Source: Nocardioides cynanchi (GTDB lineage: Bacteria > Actinomycetota > Actinomycetes > Propionibacteriales > Nocardioidaceae). Taken from it: 64,000 nt of DNA. The first letter of the stretch is position 1; every line of letters starts with the position of its first letter. The stretch lies in NCBI RefSeq assembly GCF_008761635.1, contig NZ_CP044344.1:248001-312000 (forward strand). The letters are read 5' to 3'. Shown here piece after piece: positions 36,431-45,729 of this stretch. The position numbers and the translations under genes are program-made. The notes under the pieces were generated by a model. The model was not told the origin of the DNA, made no database searches, and was given only the letters and a program-made list of their open reading frames with translations.

Positions 36431-37084
36431 TCAGCCGCCCGAGCGGCACAGCGACACCAGCAGATCCCGCGACTGTTCCATCTCGTCGAGCTCCGCCGCC
36501 GTCATGAAGGGGTCGGAGCGACGCAGGGCGACCGCCTCGTCGACGTACGCCGTGGGGTCGGTCGCCGAGCTGGACAGGTAGGTCCGCACGAACGCGGCCA
36601 GCATGGCCCCCAGCTCCGGACGCGCCACCGCGACCTGGGTCAGGATCAGCCCACTCATCGCCACGTCCAGCCCCGGTGGCCCGTGCCGGGCGTTGCTCCA
36701 GTCGATCACCACGGGGCCGTCCTGCCCGATCAGCACGTTCTCGGGGTGCAGGTCGAGATGCAGCAGCGCACCGGAGCCGGCCGGTTCGTCGGGGAGCGCG
36801 TGCAGGCGGTCGTGCAGTGACGCGAGCATCCGGGCGCCGTCGGCGAGCGCCAGCGCGCCGGTGGTCATCGCCTCGCTCATCCGCGGGCCGTGGACGCGCT
36901 CCTGCACGAGGTCGGGACCGTCGTACGACAGCACCCGCGGCACCGGGTAGCCCAGCCCGGCCAGGCGATCCAGCAGGCCGGCCGCCGGCCCGGCGTCGCG
37001 GTCGGGGCTGCGGAACCGGCGCAGCACCCGGTGCTCGTCCAGGGCGAAGACCTCGGCCTCACGCCCCTCCGCCAGGAGCTCCAT
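36431..37084 (-). CDS. Aminoglycoside phosphotransferase-family kinase
   Basis: 217 residues. The kinase-like fold shows HLDLHPENVLI (catalytic Asp) and VVIDWSNARHGPPGLDVA (metal Asp). Such small APH proteins phosphorylate diverse small molecules; antibiotic resistance should not be assumed. ATG 37084 has TACCCT (37097-37092) 7 nt upstream, a leaderless promoter, divergent from the MFS gene. Confidence 0.85.
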   Translation of the reverse strand: MELLAEGREAEVFALDEHRVLRRFRSPDRDAGPAAGLLDRLAGLGYPVPRVLSYDGPDLVQERVHGPRMSEAMTTGALALADGARMLASLHDRLHALPDEPAGSGALLHLDLHPENVLIGQDGPVVIDWSNARHGPPGLDVAMSGLILTQVAVARPELGAMLAAFVRTYLSSSATDPTAYVDEAVALRRSDPFMTAAELDEMEQSRDLLVSLCRSGG

Positions 37085-37091
37085 GGCGGTG

Positions 37092-37112
37092 AGGGTAGTA
37101 GTTGGCTACGCT
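37092..37112. promoter_or_regulatory. Closely packed divergent promoters (APH gene / MFS gene)
   Basis: TACCCT on the minus strand (37097-37092) and TACGCT on the plus strand (37107-37112) are only 9 bp apart and lie 7 and 9 nt from their start codons, so transcription of the two genes should compete. Confidence 0.5.
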
Positions 37113-37121
37113 CGACCCCTT

Positions 37122-38381
37122 GTGGCGGGGGTCAGCAATCGGGTGCTGGAAGTCGTGGCGCCCACACGTCTCGGGAGCAGCTTTCGCTGGCTCCTCGCTT
37201 CGTCGTGGGTGAGCAACGCCGGCGACGGCCTCTCGATCGCCGCCGGACCCCTGCTGGTCGCCTCGCAGACCCACTCGCCGTTCATGGTGGCGCTGGCCGG
37301 CCTGCTCCAGCGGCTGCCGTGGCTCGTCTTCGGCCTGCACGCCGGCGCGCTGGCCGACCGTCTCGACCGGCGGCGGTTGGTGATCGTGTGCGACCTGCTC
37401 CGCGCGATCGTGCTGGTCATCCTCTCGCTCACCATCGCGTCGGGACACATCGACATCACGCTGGTCCTGGTGGCGATGTTCCTGATCGGCGTGGCCGAGG
37501 TCTTCGGCAACACCACGACCCGCACCCTGCTCCCGATGGTCGTCCCCAAGGCCGAGCTGGGCTTGGCCAACGCCCGGCTGATGGCCGGGTTCATCACCGT
37601 CAACCAGCTGGTCGGCCCACCGCTGGGCGCCTTCCTGTTCGCGGTCGGCCTGGCCGTCCCGTTCGTCACCCAGGCCGTCCTGGTCGGGCTGGGGGTGGTG
37701 CTGATCGCCCGGATCGCGACGCCCAAGGGTGGCGTCCGCGAGGACGTCGACACCCACGTCCGTCGTGACATCGCCGACGGGATCCGGTGGCTCGTCGCCA
37801 ACCCCGCGGTCCGCACCCTGGCGCTGGTGATCATCGTCTTCAACGTGACCTGGGGCGCTGCATGGTCCGTGCTGGTCCTCTACGCCACCGAGCGCCTCGG
37901 CATGAGCGAGGTGGGCTTCGGGCTGCTGGCCACGCTCGCGGCGGCCGGCGGCCTGATCTCGACCGCGCGCTACGGCTGGCTGGAGAAGCACGTCCCGCTG
38001 GCCACCCTGATGCGCGCCTGCCTGACCCTCGAGGTGCTGATGCACCTCGGGCTCGCCGTCAACCGGTCGCCCTGGGTGGCGATGGTGATCATGTTCGGCT
38101 TCGGCGCCTACTCGTTCGTGTGGGGCACCGTCTCGCAGACGGTGCGGCAGCGGGCCGTCCCCACCGAGTTCCAGGGCCGGGTCGGCAGCGTCTACCTCGT
38201 GGGCGTCTTCGGCGGCCTGGTCATCGGTCAGGCCCTCGGCGGCCTGATCGCCGACCGGTGGGGGTTGGCCGCGCCGTTCTGGTTCGCGTTCGTCGGCTCC
38301 GCGCTCACCCTGGCCCTGGTCTGGCGCTCGGTCGGTCACATCGCGCACGCCGACCAGCTGCTGGACGAAACCGCCGGATAA
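37122..38381 (+). CDS. Major facilitator superfamily transporter
   Basis: 419 residues with twelve hydrophobic helices. SNAGDGLSIAAGPLLVASQT in helix 1, GALADRLDRRRLVIVCDLLR in loop 2-3 and VPTEFQGRVGSVYLVGV later are typical of the DHA/MFS_3 group of drug or metabolite exporters. The substrate is unknown. GTG 37122 is chosen for its -10 spacing; ATG 37083 would overlap the divergent gene. Confidence 0.88.
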   Translation: MAGVSNRVLEVVAPTRLGSSFRWLLASSWVSNAGDGLSIAAGPLLVASQTHSPFMVALAGLLQRLPWLVFGLHAGALADRLDRRRLVIVCDLLRAIVLVILSLTIASGHIDITLVLVAMFLIGVAEVFGNTTTRTLLPMVVPKAELGLANARLMAGFITVNQLVGPPLGAFLFAVGLAVPFVTQAVLVGLGVVLIARIATPKGGVREDVDTHVRRDIADGIRWLVANPAVRTLALVIIVFNVTWGAAWSVLVLYATERLGMSEVGFGLLATLAAAGGLISTARYGWLEKHVPLATLMRACLTLEVLMHLGLAVNRSPWVAMVIMFGFGAYSFVWGTVSQTVRQRAVPTEFQGRVGSVYLVGVFGGLVIGQALGGLIADRWGLAAPFWFAFVGSALTLALVWRSVGHIAHADQLLDETAG

Positions 38382-38558
38382 CGGGGGTCGCACCGGAAGA
38401 CGTCCACCTGTTCGGGTGGGATTGCAGGAAGTCGCGTTGCAAAGACTTGTCCCACCAGGTCATCGACTTCGGCCCGCGCGTGAGGCAGAGTCCGTGACGG
38501 GCCGGGGGCGGCAGACCGCTGCCACGGGGATCGGCCAACACTCCAGGAGTCATCACTC

Positions 38559-39767
38559 GTGAGCAAGAGATTCTTCGCCGCCGTTCTCGGTGCGGGAGCA
38601 CTGGCCGTCAGCGCGCTGACCGCCGGCCTTCCGGGCGCCGACGCTGCCACGCCTCAGCTGAGCCACTTCAGCAACCTGCACGCCCAGCGCGTGTGTGCCG
38701 CCACGCCGGCCGCCGGCCACGCCACCTGCTTCGCCAAGGTGATGGTGAACAAGAAGGGCGAGATCCCGAACGCGACCGGTCCCCTCGGCACGGCGTTGAA
38801 CCCGACCCAGCTGCGCTCCGCCTACAACCTCAACGGCACCAGCGGCGCCGGCCGCACGGTGGCGATCGTGGACGCCTACGGCTACCCGAACCTGGCCAGC
38901 GACCTGGCCACCTTCCGCAGCCAGTACGGCCTCCCGGCCTGCGGCAGCGGCTGCCTGACGATCGTGAACCAGACCGGTGGCACCACCCCGCCCGCCGCCA
39001 ACCTCGGGTGGGCCCAGGAGCAGGCGCTCGACGTCGACGCCGTCTCGGCCGCCTGCCCGGACTGCAAGATCCTGGTGGTCCAGGCCAACTCCTCGAGCCT
39101 CGCCGACCTCGGTACGGCCGTGAACCAGGCCGCGAAGACCCCCGGAGTGGTCGCGATCTCCAACAGCTACGGCGGCGGCGACAGCGCCGAGTCCAGCGCC
39201 TACAACCACCCGGGCATCGCGATCACCGCGTCGACCGGCGACAACGGCTACAAGGGCGGGTCCTACCCCGCGTCGTCCGCGTTCGTCACCGCCGTCGGCG
39301 GGACGTCGCTGAAGATGTCGGGCAACACCCGCGTCACCGAGACCGCGTGGAGCGGCGCCGGCTCGGGCTGCTCGACCGTGATCGCCAAGCCGACGTTCCA
39401 GAACTCGGTCAACACCGGCTGCGCGAAGCGGGCCATCGCCGACGTCTCCGCGGCGGCCGACCCCAACACCGGTGGCCTGAGCGTCTACGCGCCCACCTCG
39501 CTGACGGCGTCGGCCTGGTCGCAGTACGGCGGCACCAGCGAGTCCTCGCCGATCATCGCGTCGGTCTACGCACTGGCCGGAAACACCGGCGCCGGGGTGT
39601 CGGGCTACGCCAACGCGATCCCGTACGCCCACACCGCCAGCCTCAACGACATCACCAGCGGGAGCAACTCCAAGCGCAAGTGCCCGGCCACCCAGTGGTG
39701 CGTCGCCGGCGCCGGTTGGGACGGTCCGACGGGTCTCGGCACGCCGAACGGCACCGGTGCGTTCTGA
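38559..39767 (+). CDS. Secreted sedolisin-type (S53) serine peptidase
   Basis: 402 residues. A signal peptide ends near ADA-ATP (residue 30). QEQALDVDAVSAACPDC supplies the Glu and Asp of the S53 triad, STGDNGY the oxyanion Asp, and GGTSESSPIIASVYAL the catalytic Ser (SGTSxxxP form). Unlike classical sedolisins there is no large prodomain, only about 50 residues. Six or more cysteines suggest disulfides. GTG 38559 follows CAGGAG (38543-38548). The 177 nt upstream have no other gene. Confidence 0.85.
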   Translation: MSKRFFAAVLGAGALAVSALTAGLPGADAATPQLSHFSNLHAQRVCAATPAAGHATCFAKVMVNKKGEIPNATGPLGTALNPTQLRSAYNLNGTSGAGRTVAIVDAYGYPNLASDLATFRSQYGLPACGSGCLTIVNQTGGTTPPAANLGWAQEQALDVDAVSAACPDCKILVVQANSSSLADLGTAVNQAAKTPGVVAISNSYGGGDSAESSAYNHPGIAITASTGDNGYKGGSYPASSAFVTAVGGTSLKMSGNTRVTETAWSGAGSGCSTVIAKPTFQNSVNTGCAKRAIADVSAAADPNTGGLSVYAPTSLTASAWSQYGGTSESSPIIASVYALAGNTGAGVSGYANAIPYAHTASLNDITSGSNSKRKCPATQWCVAGAGWDGPTGLGTPNGTGAF

Positions 39768-39784
39768 CCGGTAGCACGAGCAGC

Positions 39785-39813
39785 GAAGGGGTCGCCCGTC
39801 CGGGCGGCCCCTT
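39785..39813 (+). terminator. Terminator after the S53 peptidase gene
   Basis: GAAGGGG-T-CGCCC pairs with GGGCG-G-CCCCTTC around a short loop; the stem is strong but followed only by CTCGTC. Confidence 0.7.
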
Positions 39814-39891
39814 CCTCGTCGTACGGCGAGGGTCGCTGTCGGTGTCGGTGGTGCGGCGCACACGCCCGGCCGGTCCCGCTAGCGTGTCCCT

Positions 39892-40785
39892 GTGAGCAAC
39901 CGATGGGGGATGGCGGGTCCGGGCCGCGGGTCCGAGGACGGCTGGTTCCGGCTAGGGACCGTCGAGGTCACCTCTACCGTCCTGGTCATCGTCCTGTCGA
40001 TCGTGTCGGTCGTGGAGTGGGCGTTCGAGGGCGGCAGCTACGGGCCGCTCCAGTCGCACCTCGTGCTCGACCCCGACTCCGTGGTGTCCGGCCAGATCTG
40101 GCGACTGGTGACGTGGCCCCTGGCCTATCCCACCGGGATCAGCCTGTTCACGGTGATCGCGCTGGTCGTGTTCTGGTACTTCGGCTCCGAGATCGAGAAG
40201 CTGCTCGGCAAGAAGCGCATGGTGTGGTTCCTCACCATCGTGACCGTCGGCCTGGGGCTGCTGTGGGTCGTCGTCGTCGAGCTGAGCACGCTCTACGGCC
40301 TCCTGGACGGCATCGGGCAGCTCGAGCTGATGGTGCTGCTGGTGTTCATCGCCGAGTACCCCCACCGGCGGTTCTTCTTCAACATCCCCGGCTGGGTGGT
40401 CGGGGTCGTGATCGTCGCGATCTCGGTCCTGGGCTACGTCGGCAACCGCCAGGGACTGCTGCTGCTCAACTTCGTGCTGGGACTGCTGCTGACCGCTCTG
40501 GTCGCCAAGTCCATGGGCCTGCTCTCCGAGGTGCGGCAGGTGCCGAGGCTGCGCGGGCCGGCGCGGGCGCGGAAGCCGAAGCGGACGCGGGGTGCGCCCA
40601 AGGGTGGCCCCAACACCGTGGTCGCCGGCCCCTGGCAGCCGCGCGAGGTGCCGCCGGTCTCGCGCGACCAGGCGGCGCTCGACGAGCTGCTCGACAAGAT
40701 CAGTGCCGGCGGCATGGACTCCCTGACCGACCACGAGCGCGAGCAGCTGATGGTGCTCCGCGACCGGCTGCGCCGGCGCCCCTGA
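39892..40785 (+). CDS. Rhomboid-like membrane protein lacking the catalytic serine
   Basis: 297 residues. GQIWRLVTWPLAYPT and FWYFGSEIEKLLGKKR match the rhomboid-fold start, and about six helices are seen. The GxSG site is replaced (LLDGIGQLELM) and the helix-6 His is missing, so it is probably a non-proteolytic derlin/iRhom-like member. The C-terminal LLDKISAGGMDSLTDHERE is a motif seen at the tail of bacterial rhomboid-family proteins. GTG 39892 has TAGCGT (39880-39885) 6 nt upstream: leaderless. Confidence 0.8.
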   Translation: MSNRWGMAGPGRGSEDGWFRLGTVEVTSTVLVIVLSIVSVVEWAFEGGSYGPLQSHLVLDPDSVVSGQIWRLVTWPLAYPTGISLFTVIALVVFWYFGSEIEKLLGKKRMVWFLTIVTVGLGLLWVVVVELSTLYGLLDGIGQLELMVLLVFIAEYPHRRFFFNIPGWVVGVVIVAISVLGYVGNRQGLLLLNFVLGLLLTALVAKSMGLLSEVRQVPRLRGPARARKPKRTRGAPKGGPNTVVAGPWQPREVPPVSRDQAALDELLDKISAGGMDSLTDHEREQLMVLRDRLRRRP

Positions 40786-40801
40786 GCGGGCGAGGAGCGC
40801 C

Positions 40802-41386
40802 ATGTCTCTCGGGGACGCCGTTCTGACCTTCGTCTCGGTCTTCGTCGCGGCCCTGCTCGCCTTCTATCTCGAGGGCCTGCGCGAGCGCCGGGCCACGGCG
40901 GACTGGGTCCGTGACTACCTCCGCTTCTGGCGTACGACGCTCGAGAGCACCGCGGGGGAGCGCGAGGCCAACCAGGAGGGTCTGCAGCGCATCGACGACG
41001 CACTCGGGAGGTGGCTGGACCTCGGGAGCAGCGGCGTCGAGCCGGTCTGGGCCGACCTCGACTCGGTCGGCGTCAACGCGGCGATCACGTTCACGCCACT
41101 CCTGCTCAGCAGCGGGGTGAGCGCTGTGCCCGGCGAGCTCCTCCGACTGATGTTCGTGGCTGATGCGAGCGCACCCGCGCTGCTGCGACGTGCCGAGAGC
41201 GTCGCCCGGCTGTTCGAGGCCCAGGTGCTCCCACTCGTGCTGAGCCAGGTCACCTGGCTCCAACCCGAGCAGCGGCACGCCGTCGAGCGCTACCGGGTCG
41301 AGTTCGCCGGGCTGCGGGCCCAGATGAACGACTACCTCGAGCAGCTGGACCGGATCCGCCACGAGCTGGTCCAGGCAGGCTTCTGA
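40802..41386 (+). CDS. Hypothetical protein with N-terminal membrane helix
   Basis: 194 residues. One hydrophobic helix (residues 5-23, LTFVSVFVAALLAFYLEGL) is followed by a charged helical domain (LRERRATADWVRDYL and on). No family recognised. GAGGAGC just before ATG 40802 and 16 nt from the previous stop suggest an operon with the rhomboid-like gene. Confidence 0.7.
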   Translation: MSLGDAVLTFVSVFVAALLAFYLEGLRERRATADWVRDYLRFWRTTLESTAGEREANQEGLQRIDDALGRWLDLGSSGVEPVWADLDSVGVNAAITFTPLLLSSGVSAVPGELLRLMFVADASAPALLRRAESVARLFEAQVLPLVLSQVTWLQPEQRHAVERYRVEFAGLRAQMNDYLEQLDRIRHELVQAGF

Positions 41387-41556
41387 CGGCCGGGGCGCCG
41401 ACACCGGGCCGCCCTCACCGGGATCGCGGCCCCGGCTGGGTAGGGTGAACGTCGCTGCACTTCCCCCGTCGGCACCCGCTACGCCTGCAGTCCGACCTGT
41501 TCGTCGCGCCCGCGGCGGATCTCGCCACCGAAACCGGCGACCGGAAGAGGAGCCCC

Positions 41557-44500
41557 GTGTACCTGAAGAGCCTGACCCTCAAGGGGTTCAAGTCCTTCGC
41601 GTCGTCGACCACGCTGCAGCTTGAGCCCGGCATCACCTGCATCGTCGGCCCGAACGGCTCCGGCAAGTCCAACGTCGTGGACGCCCTGGCCTGGGTGATG
41701 GGTGAGCAGGGGGCCAAGAGCCTGCGCGGCGGCAAGATGGAGGACGTCATCTTCGCCGGTACGACGGGCCGGCCGCCGCTGGGTCGCGCCGAGGTGCTGC
41801 TCACCATCGACAACGCCGACGGCGCGCTCCCGATCGAGTACGCCGAGGTGACGATCAGCCGCACCATGTTCCGCTCCGGCGGCTCGGAGTACGCCATCAA
41901 CGGGACCTCGTGCCGCCTGCTCGACGTCCAGGAGCTGCTCAGCGACTCCGGCATCGGCCGCGAGATGCACGTGATCGTCGGGCAGGGCCAGCTCGACACG
42001 ATCCTGCACGCCACCCCCGAGGACCGGCGCGGCTTCATCGAGGAGGCCGCCGGGGTCCTCAAGCACCGCAAGCGCAAGGAGAAGGCGCTCCGCAAGCTCG
42101 ACTCCACCGACGGCAACCTGACCCGCCTCGGTGACCTGCTCAGCGAGATCCGACGCCAGCTCAAGCCGCTCGGCCGGCAGGCCGAGGTGGCCCGCCGTGC
42201 CGCGGCCGTGCAGGCCGAGGTGCGCGACGCCCGCGCCCGGCTGCTGGCCGACGACCTCGTCACCGCCCGCACCGCCCTCGAGGAGGAGCTGGCCGACGAG
42301 TCGATCCTGGTCGAGCGGCGCGCCGAGGTGGAGGCCGCGACCGCGCAGGCCCAGGCGGCCGAGGCCAGGCTCGAGGCGTCGCTGCGCGACGACCTGCCGG
42401 TGCTGGCGCAGGCCCAGGAGACGTGGTTCGGCCTGTCCGGGATGCGCGAGCGCCTCCGCGGTACGGCGTCGCTCGCCGCCGAGCGGGTCCGCAACGCCGC
42501 CGGCTCCGAGCAGGAGAGCCTCGACTTCGGGCGCGACCCCGACGAGCTCGAGGCCGAGGCTGAGCGGGTCCGCGAGCAGGAGCGGCTGATCGCCGCCGAG
42601 GTCGAGACCCACCGCGGCGCCCTCGACAGCGCGGTCTCGGCACGTCGTACCGCCGAGGAGGCCGCGGCCGCCGAGGACCGCCGTGTCGCCGGGCTGCTCC
42701 GTGCGGCCGCCGACCGGCGTGAGGGCCTGGCCCGACTGGCCGGCCAGGTCAACGCGGTGAAGTCGCGGGCGGCAGCCGCCGACGACGAGCTCGGCCGCCT
42801 GGAGTCCGCGCGCGCCGCGGCCGTGGCCCGTGCCGACCGCGCCCAGCACGACTTCACCGCCCTCGAGACCCGGGTGGCCGGCCTCGACGCCGGCGAGGAG
42901 GGCCTCGACGCCGAGCACGAGGGCGCCCTGGCCGTGCTCGACGACCTCACCGAGCGCTTGGCCAAGACCCGGCAGGAGTCCGCCCAGGCCGAGCGCGACC
43001 GGTCCGGGCTCCAGGCCCGCAAGGAAGCCCTCGAGCTGGGCCTGAACCGCAAGGACGGCGTGGGAGCCCTGCTTGCGGCCTCCGAGTCGGTCTCGGGGCT
43101 GATGGGCTCGGTGGCCGCCGTGCTGAGCGTCGACCCCGGCTTCGAGACGGCGGTGGCCGCGGCGCTGGGCACCGCCGCCGACGCCGTCGCAGTCACTGGC
43201 TCGGACTCGGCCGCCGGCGCGATCCAGCACCTCAAGGAGGGCGACCTCGGCCGGGCCGGGATGCTCCTGGCCGGCGCGCCGGAGGCCGACCGTGACTGGC
43301 CCGGGCTGCCACCCCACGCGACGTACGCCATCGACGTCGTGAGCTGTCCCGACGGGCTGACCGCGTCGGTGGCCCGGCTGCTCTTCAAGACCGCGATCGT
43401 CGACGACCTGGCTGCGGCCCGTGCCCTGGTCGCCGACATGCCCGACCTGACCGCCGTCACCCGCGAGGGCGACGTGTACGCCGCCCACTTCGCGGCCGGC
43501 GGCTCCACCGCGCAGCCGAGCCTCCTCGAGGTCCAGGCGGCCTACGACGAGGCCGCCGCCTCGCTGTCCGAGGCGGTCGCCTCGTGCGAGCGGCTGGCCT
43601 TCGACATCTCCCGGCTCGACACCGAACGCCTCGACGCCCAGCGCCGGGTCGACGTGGCCCTGGCCAAGCTCCACGAGTCGGACGCCACCCTGGCCGCCGT
43701 CGCCGAGGAGCTCGGGCACTTCGGCTCGCAGGCCCGGGCCGCCCGGGCGGAGGCCGAGCGGATCGGCTCGGCGATCATCGCGGCCCAGGAGGCGCGCGAC
43801 GCCGACCTCGCCGGACTGGCCGAGCTCGAGGAGCGCCTGGCCAACGCGCACGACGCCTCCGACGACGAGCCCGACACCACCGAGCGGGAGCGACTCGCCG
43901 ACGCGGCGCGTGGCGCCCGGCAGGCCGAGACCGATCTCCGCCTCGCGCTGCGCACGAGCGAGGAGCGCGCGCGGGCCCTGCACGGTCGCGCCGACGGGCT
44001 GGTGCGGGCCGCCGTGGCCGAGCGGGAGTCCCGGGCCCGGGCGATCGAGCGGCGCGAGCGGCTGATCCGGGAAGGCCGCGCGGCCCAGGCGGTCGGGGTC
44101 GCGGTCGGGGTGGTGCTGGGCAGGCTCGAGGTGTCGGTGCATCGCGCCGCCGAGGCCCGCACCCGCGCCGAGGCGGCCCGCAGCGAGCGCGAGCAGGAGC
44201 TCCTGGCGGTCCGGGCGACGCTGCGCGACCTGGCCCGCGAGCACGACGAGCTGGTCAACTCCGTGCACCGCGACGAGATGGCCCGCACCCAGCAGCGGAT
44301 GCGGATCGAGCAGCTCACCGAGCGGGCCATGGAGGAGATCGGGCTCGAGGAGACCAGCCTGGTCGCCGAGTACGGCCCCCACCAGCCGGTGCCCTTCACC
44401 GGCGACGTGGCCGAGGGCGAGACGGCGCCCGACCCCACGCCGTACGACCGCGAGGAGCAGACCAGGCGCCTGCGCACCGCCGAGCGGTCCCTGGCGATGC

Positions 44501-45102
44501 TGGGCAAGATCAACCCGTTGGCGCTCGAGGAGTTCTCGGCACTGGAGGAGCGGCACCGCTTCCTCACCGAGCAGCTCGAGGACCTCAAGGCCACCCGTCG
44601 CGACCTGCTCGACATCATCCGCGAGGTCGACGCCCGGGTGCAGGAGGTCTTCACCCAGGCCTTCGCAGACGTGTCCGCGGCCTTCGACCAGACCTTCGCC
44701 CGGCTGTTCCCGGGCGGCGAGGGCCGGCTGGTGCTGACCGAGCCCGACGACATGCTCGCGACCGGCGTCGAGGTCGAGGCCCGGCCGCCGGGCAAGAAGG
44801 TCAAGCGGCTCTCGCTGCTGTCCGGCGGTGAGCGCTCGCTGGTCGCGGTGGCCTTCCTGGTGGCGCTCTTCAAGGCGCGGCCGTCGCCGTTCTACATCCT
44901 CGACGAGGTCGAGGCAGCGCTCGACGACACCAACCTCGGGCGGCTGCTGGAGATCTACGAGGAGCTCCGCGAGAACAGCCAGCTCCTGGTGATCACCCAC
45001 CAGAAGCGCACCATGGAGGTCGGCGACGCGTTGTACGGCGTGACCATGCGCGGCGACGGCGTCTCGGCGGTGATCAGCCAGCGCCTCCGCGAGCCGGCCT
45101 GA
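41557..45102 (+). CDS. smc: Chromosome segregation protein SMC
   Basis: 1181 residues. The N-terminal ATPase half has GPNGSGKSNVVDALAWVMGE (Walker A). Two long coiled coils flank a hinge near residues 490-620. The C-terminal half has LSLLSGGERSLVAVAFLVAL (signature) and FYILDEVEAALDD (Walker B). It compacts and resolves chromosomes together with ScpAB, not encoded here. GTG 41557 follows GGAAGAGGAG. A -10-like TAGGGT lies at about 41440-41445. Confidence 0.97.
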   Translation: MYLKSLTLKGFKSFASSTTLQLEPGITCIVGPNGSGKSNVVDALAWVMGEQGAKSLRGGKMEDVIFAGTTGRPPLGRAEVLLTIDNADGALPIEYAEVTISRTMFRSGGSEYAINGTSCRLLDVQELLSDSGIGREMHVIVGQGQLDTILHATPEDRRGFIEEAAGVLKHRKRKEKALRKLDSTDGNLTRLGDLLSEIRRQLKPLGRQAEVARRAAAVQAEVRDARARLLADDLVTARTALEEELADESILVERRAEVEAATAQAQAAEARLEASLRDDLPVLAQAQETWFGLSGMRERLRGTASLAAERVRNAAGSEQESLDFGRDPDELEAEAERVREQERLIAAEVETHRGALDSAVSARRTAEEAAAAEDRRVAGLLRAAADRREGLARLAGQVNAVKSRAAAADDELGRLESARAAAVARADRAQHDFTALETRVAGLDAGEEGLDAEHEGALAVLDDLTERLAKTRQESAQAERDRSGLQARKEALELGLNRKDGVGALLAASESVSGLMGSVAAVLSVDPGFETAVAAALGTAADAVAVTGSDSAAGAIQHLKEGDLGRAGMLLAGAPEADRDWPGLPPHATYAIDVVSCPDGLTASVARLLFKTAIVDDLAAARALVADMPDLTAVTREGDVYAAHFAAGGSTAQPSLLEVQAAYDEAAASLSEAVASCERLAFDISRLDTERLDAQRRVDVALAKLHESDATLAAVAEELGHFGSQARAARAEAERIGSAIIAAQEARDADLAGLAELEERLANAHDASDDEPDTTERERLADAARGARQAETDLRLALRTSEERARALHGRADGLVRAAVAERESRARAIERRERLIREGRAAQAVGVAVGVVLGRLEVSVHRAAEARTRAEAARSEREQELLAVRATLRDLAREHDELVNSVHRDEMARTQQRMRIEQLTERAMEEIGLEETSLVAEYGPHQPVPFTGDVAEGETAPDPTPYDREEQTRRLRTAERSLAMLGKINPLALEEFSALEERHRFLTEQLEDLKATRRDLLDIIREVDARVQEVFTQAFADVSAAFDQTFARLFPGGEGRLVLTEPDDMLATGVEVEARPPGKKVKRLSLLSGGERSLVAVAFLVALFKARPSPFYILDEVEAALDDTNLGRLLEIYEELRENSQLLVITHQKRTMEVGDALYGVTMRGDGVSAVISQRLREPA

Positions 45103-45109
45103 CCCGACC

Positions 45110-45235
45110 GGCGGTGAGTGAGGCACGGTTTCCGCGACCGCAAATGGGCCTGGGTCACCGCCGTACGCCGGGGCCCACGCGCAGCGGTGGGTGAGGCACG
45201 GTTTCCGCGACCGAAACCGGGCCTGGGTCACCGCC
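45110..45235. repeat. Two direct copies of a ~51-nt inverted-repeat element downstream of smc
   Basis: Copies at 45113-45163 and 45186-45236 share GTGAGGCACGGTTTCCGCGA and GGGCCTGGGTCACCGCCG. Copy 1 is bounded by GGCGGTGA (45110-45117) and TCACCGCC (45155-45162), copy 2 by a slightly worn pair. The start-to-start distance is 73 nt. The element is distinct from families P and R. It may end smc transcripts. Confidence 0.75.
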
Positions 45236-45266
45236 GCTCGGGGACTCCGTCCGCCACAATGACCCC

Positions 45267-45719
45267 GTGACCGAGGTGCCGACCAGGAGCCCCCGCCCGA
45301 CGCGGGCCGACTTCGTGCACTGGTCCACCGCGACGACCCGATGGGCCGACCTGGACGGCTTCGGGCACATGAACAACGCGACGTACTTCGAGCTGATCGA
45401 CACCGCGATCGACCTGCACCTCCAGGAGGCGATCGGGGGAGCGGCCGACAGCATCGACACGATCGGGGTCTTCGCCGAGGTCTCGTGCCGGTTCTTCCGC
45501 GAGGTCGGCTACCCCGCGCCGGTCGACCTGGGGGTCAGGGTCGACCGGGTCGGGCGCACCTCGGTGAGCTACCGGGTGGGGCTCTTCCAAGGCGACGACG
45601 ACGATGCGGCCGCCGAGGGCCGGGTGGTGGTCGTGTACGTCGACAACACCGACCCCGCCCGCCCGGCCACGCCCCTGCCCGCCGCGATCCGGGCTGCGGT
45701 CGAGGCGCTGATGCGATGA
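45267..45719 (+). CDS. Hot-dog fold acyl-CoA thioesterase
   Basis: 150 residues. RWADLDGFGHMNNATYFELID is the 4HBT/FadM-type active-site helix with its Asp. These enzymes hydrolyse acyl-CoAs of varied chain length; the substrate here is unknown. GTG 45267 has CACAAT (45255-45260) 6 nt upstream, a near-leaderless -10. The next gene starts 10 nt after its stop. Confidence 0.88.
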   Translation: MTEVPTRSPRPTRADFVHWSTATTRWADLDGFGHMNNATYFELIDTAIDLHLQEAIGGAADSIDTIGVFAEVSCRFFREVGYPAPVDLGVRVDRVGRTSVSYRVGLFQGDDDDAAAEGRVVVVYVDNTDPARPATPLPAAIRAAVEALMR

Positions 45720-45729
45720 GACCGCCCCG

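Noticed and set aside
36431..37084. Aminoglycoside resistance gene
   Set aside because: The APH fold is shared by many small-molecule kinases; the context gives no support for antibiotic modification.
41479..45231. A 1250-residue open frame antisense to smc, and similar long frames opposite recG, cimA and leuC
   Set aside because: They arise from the high GC third-codon bias of the real genes; their translations are low-complexity and lack domains or starts with ribosome-binding sites.
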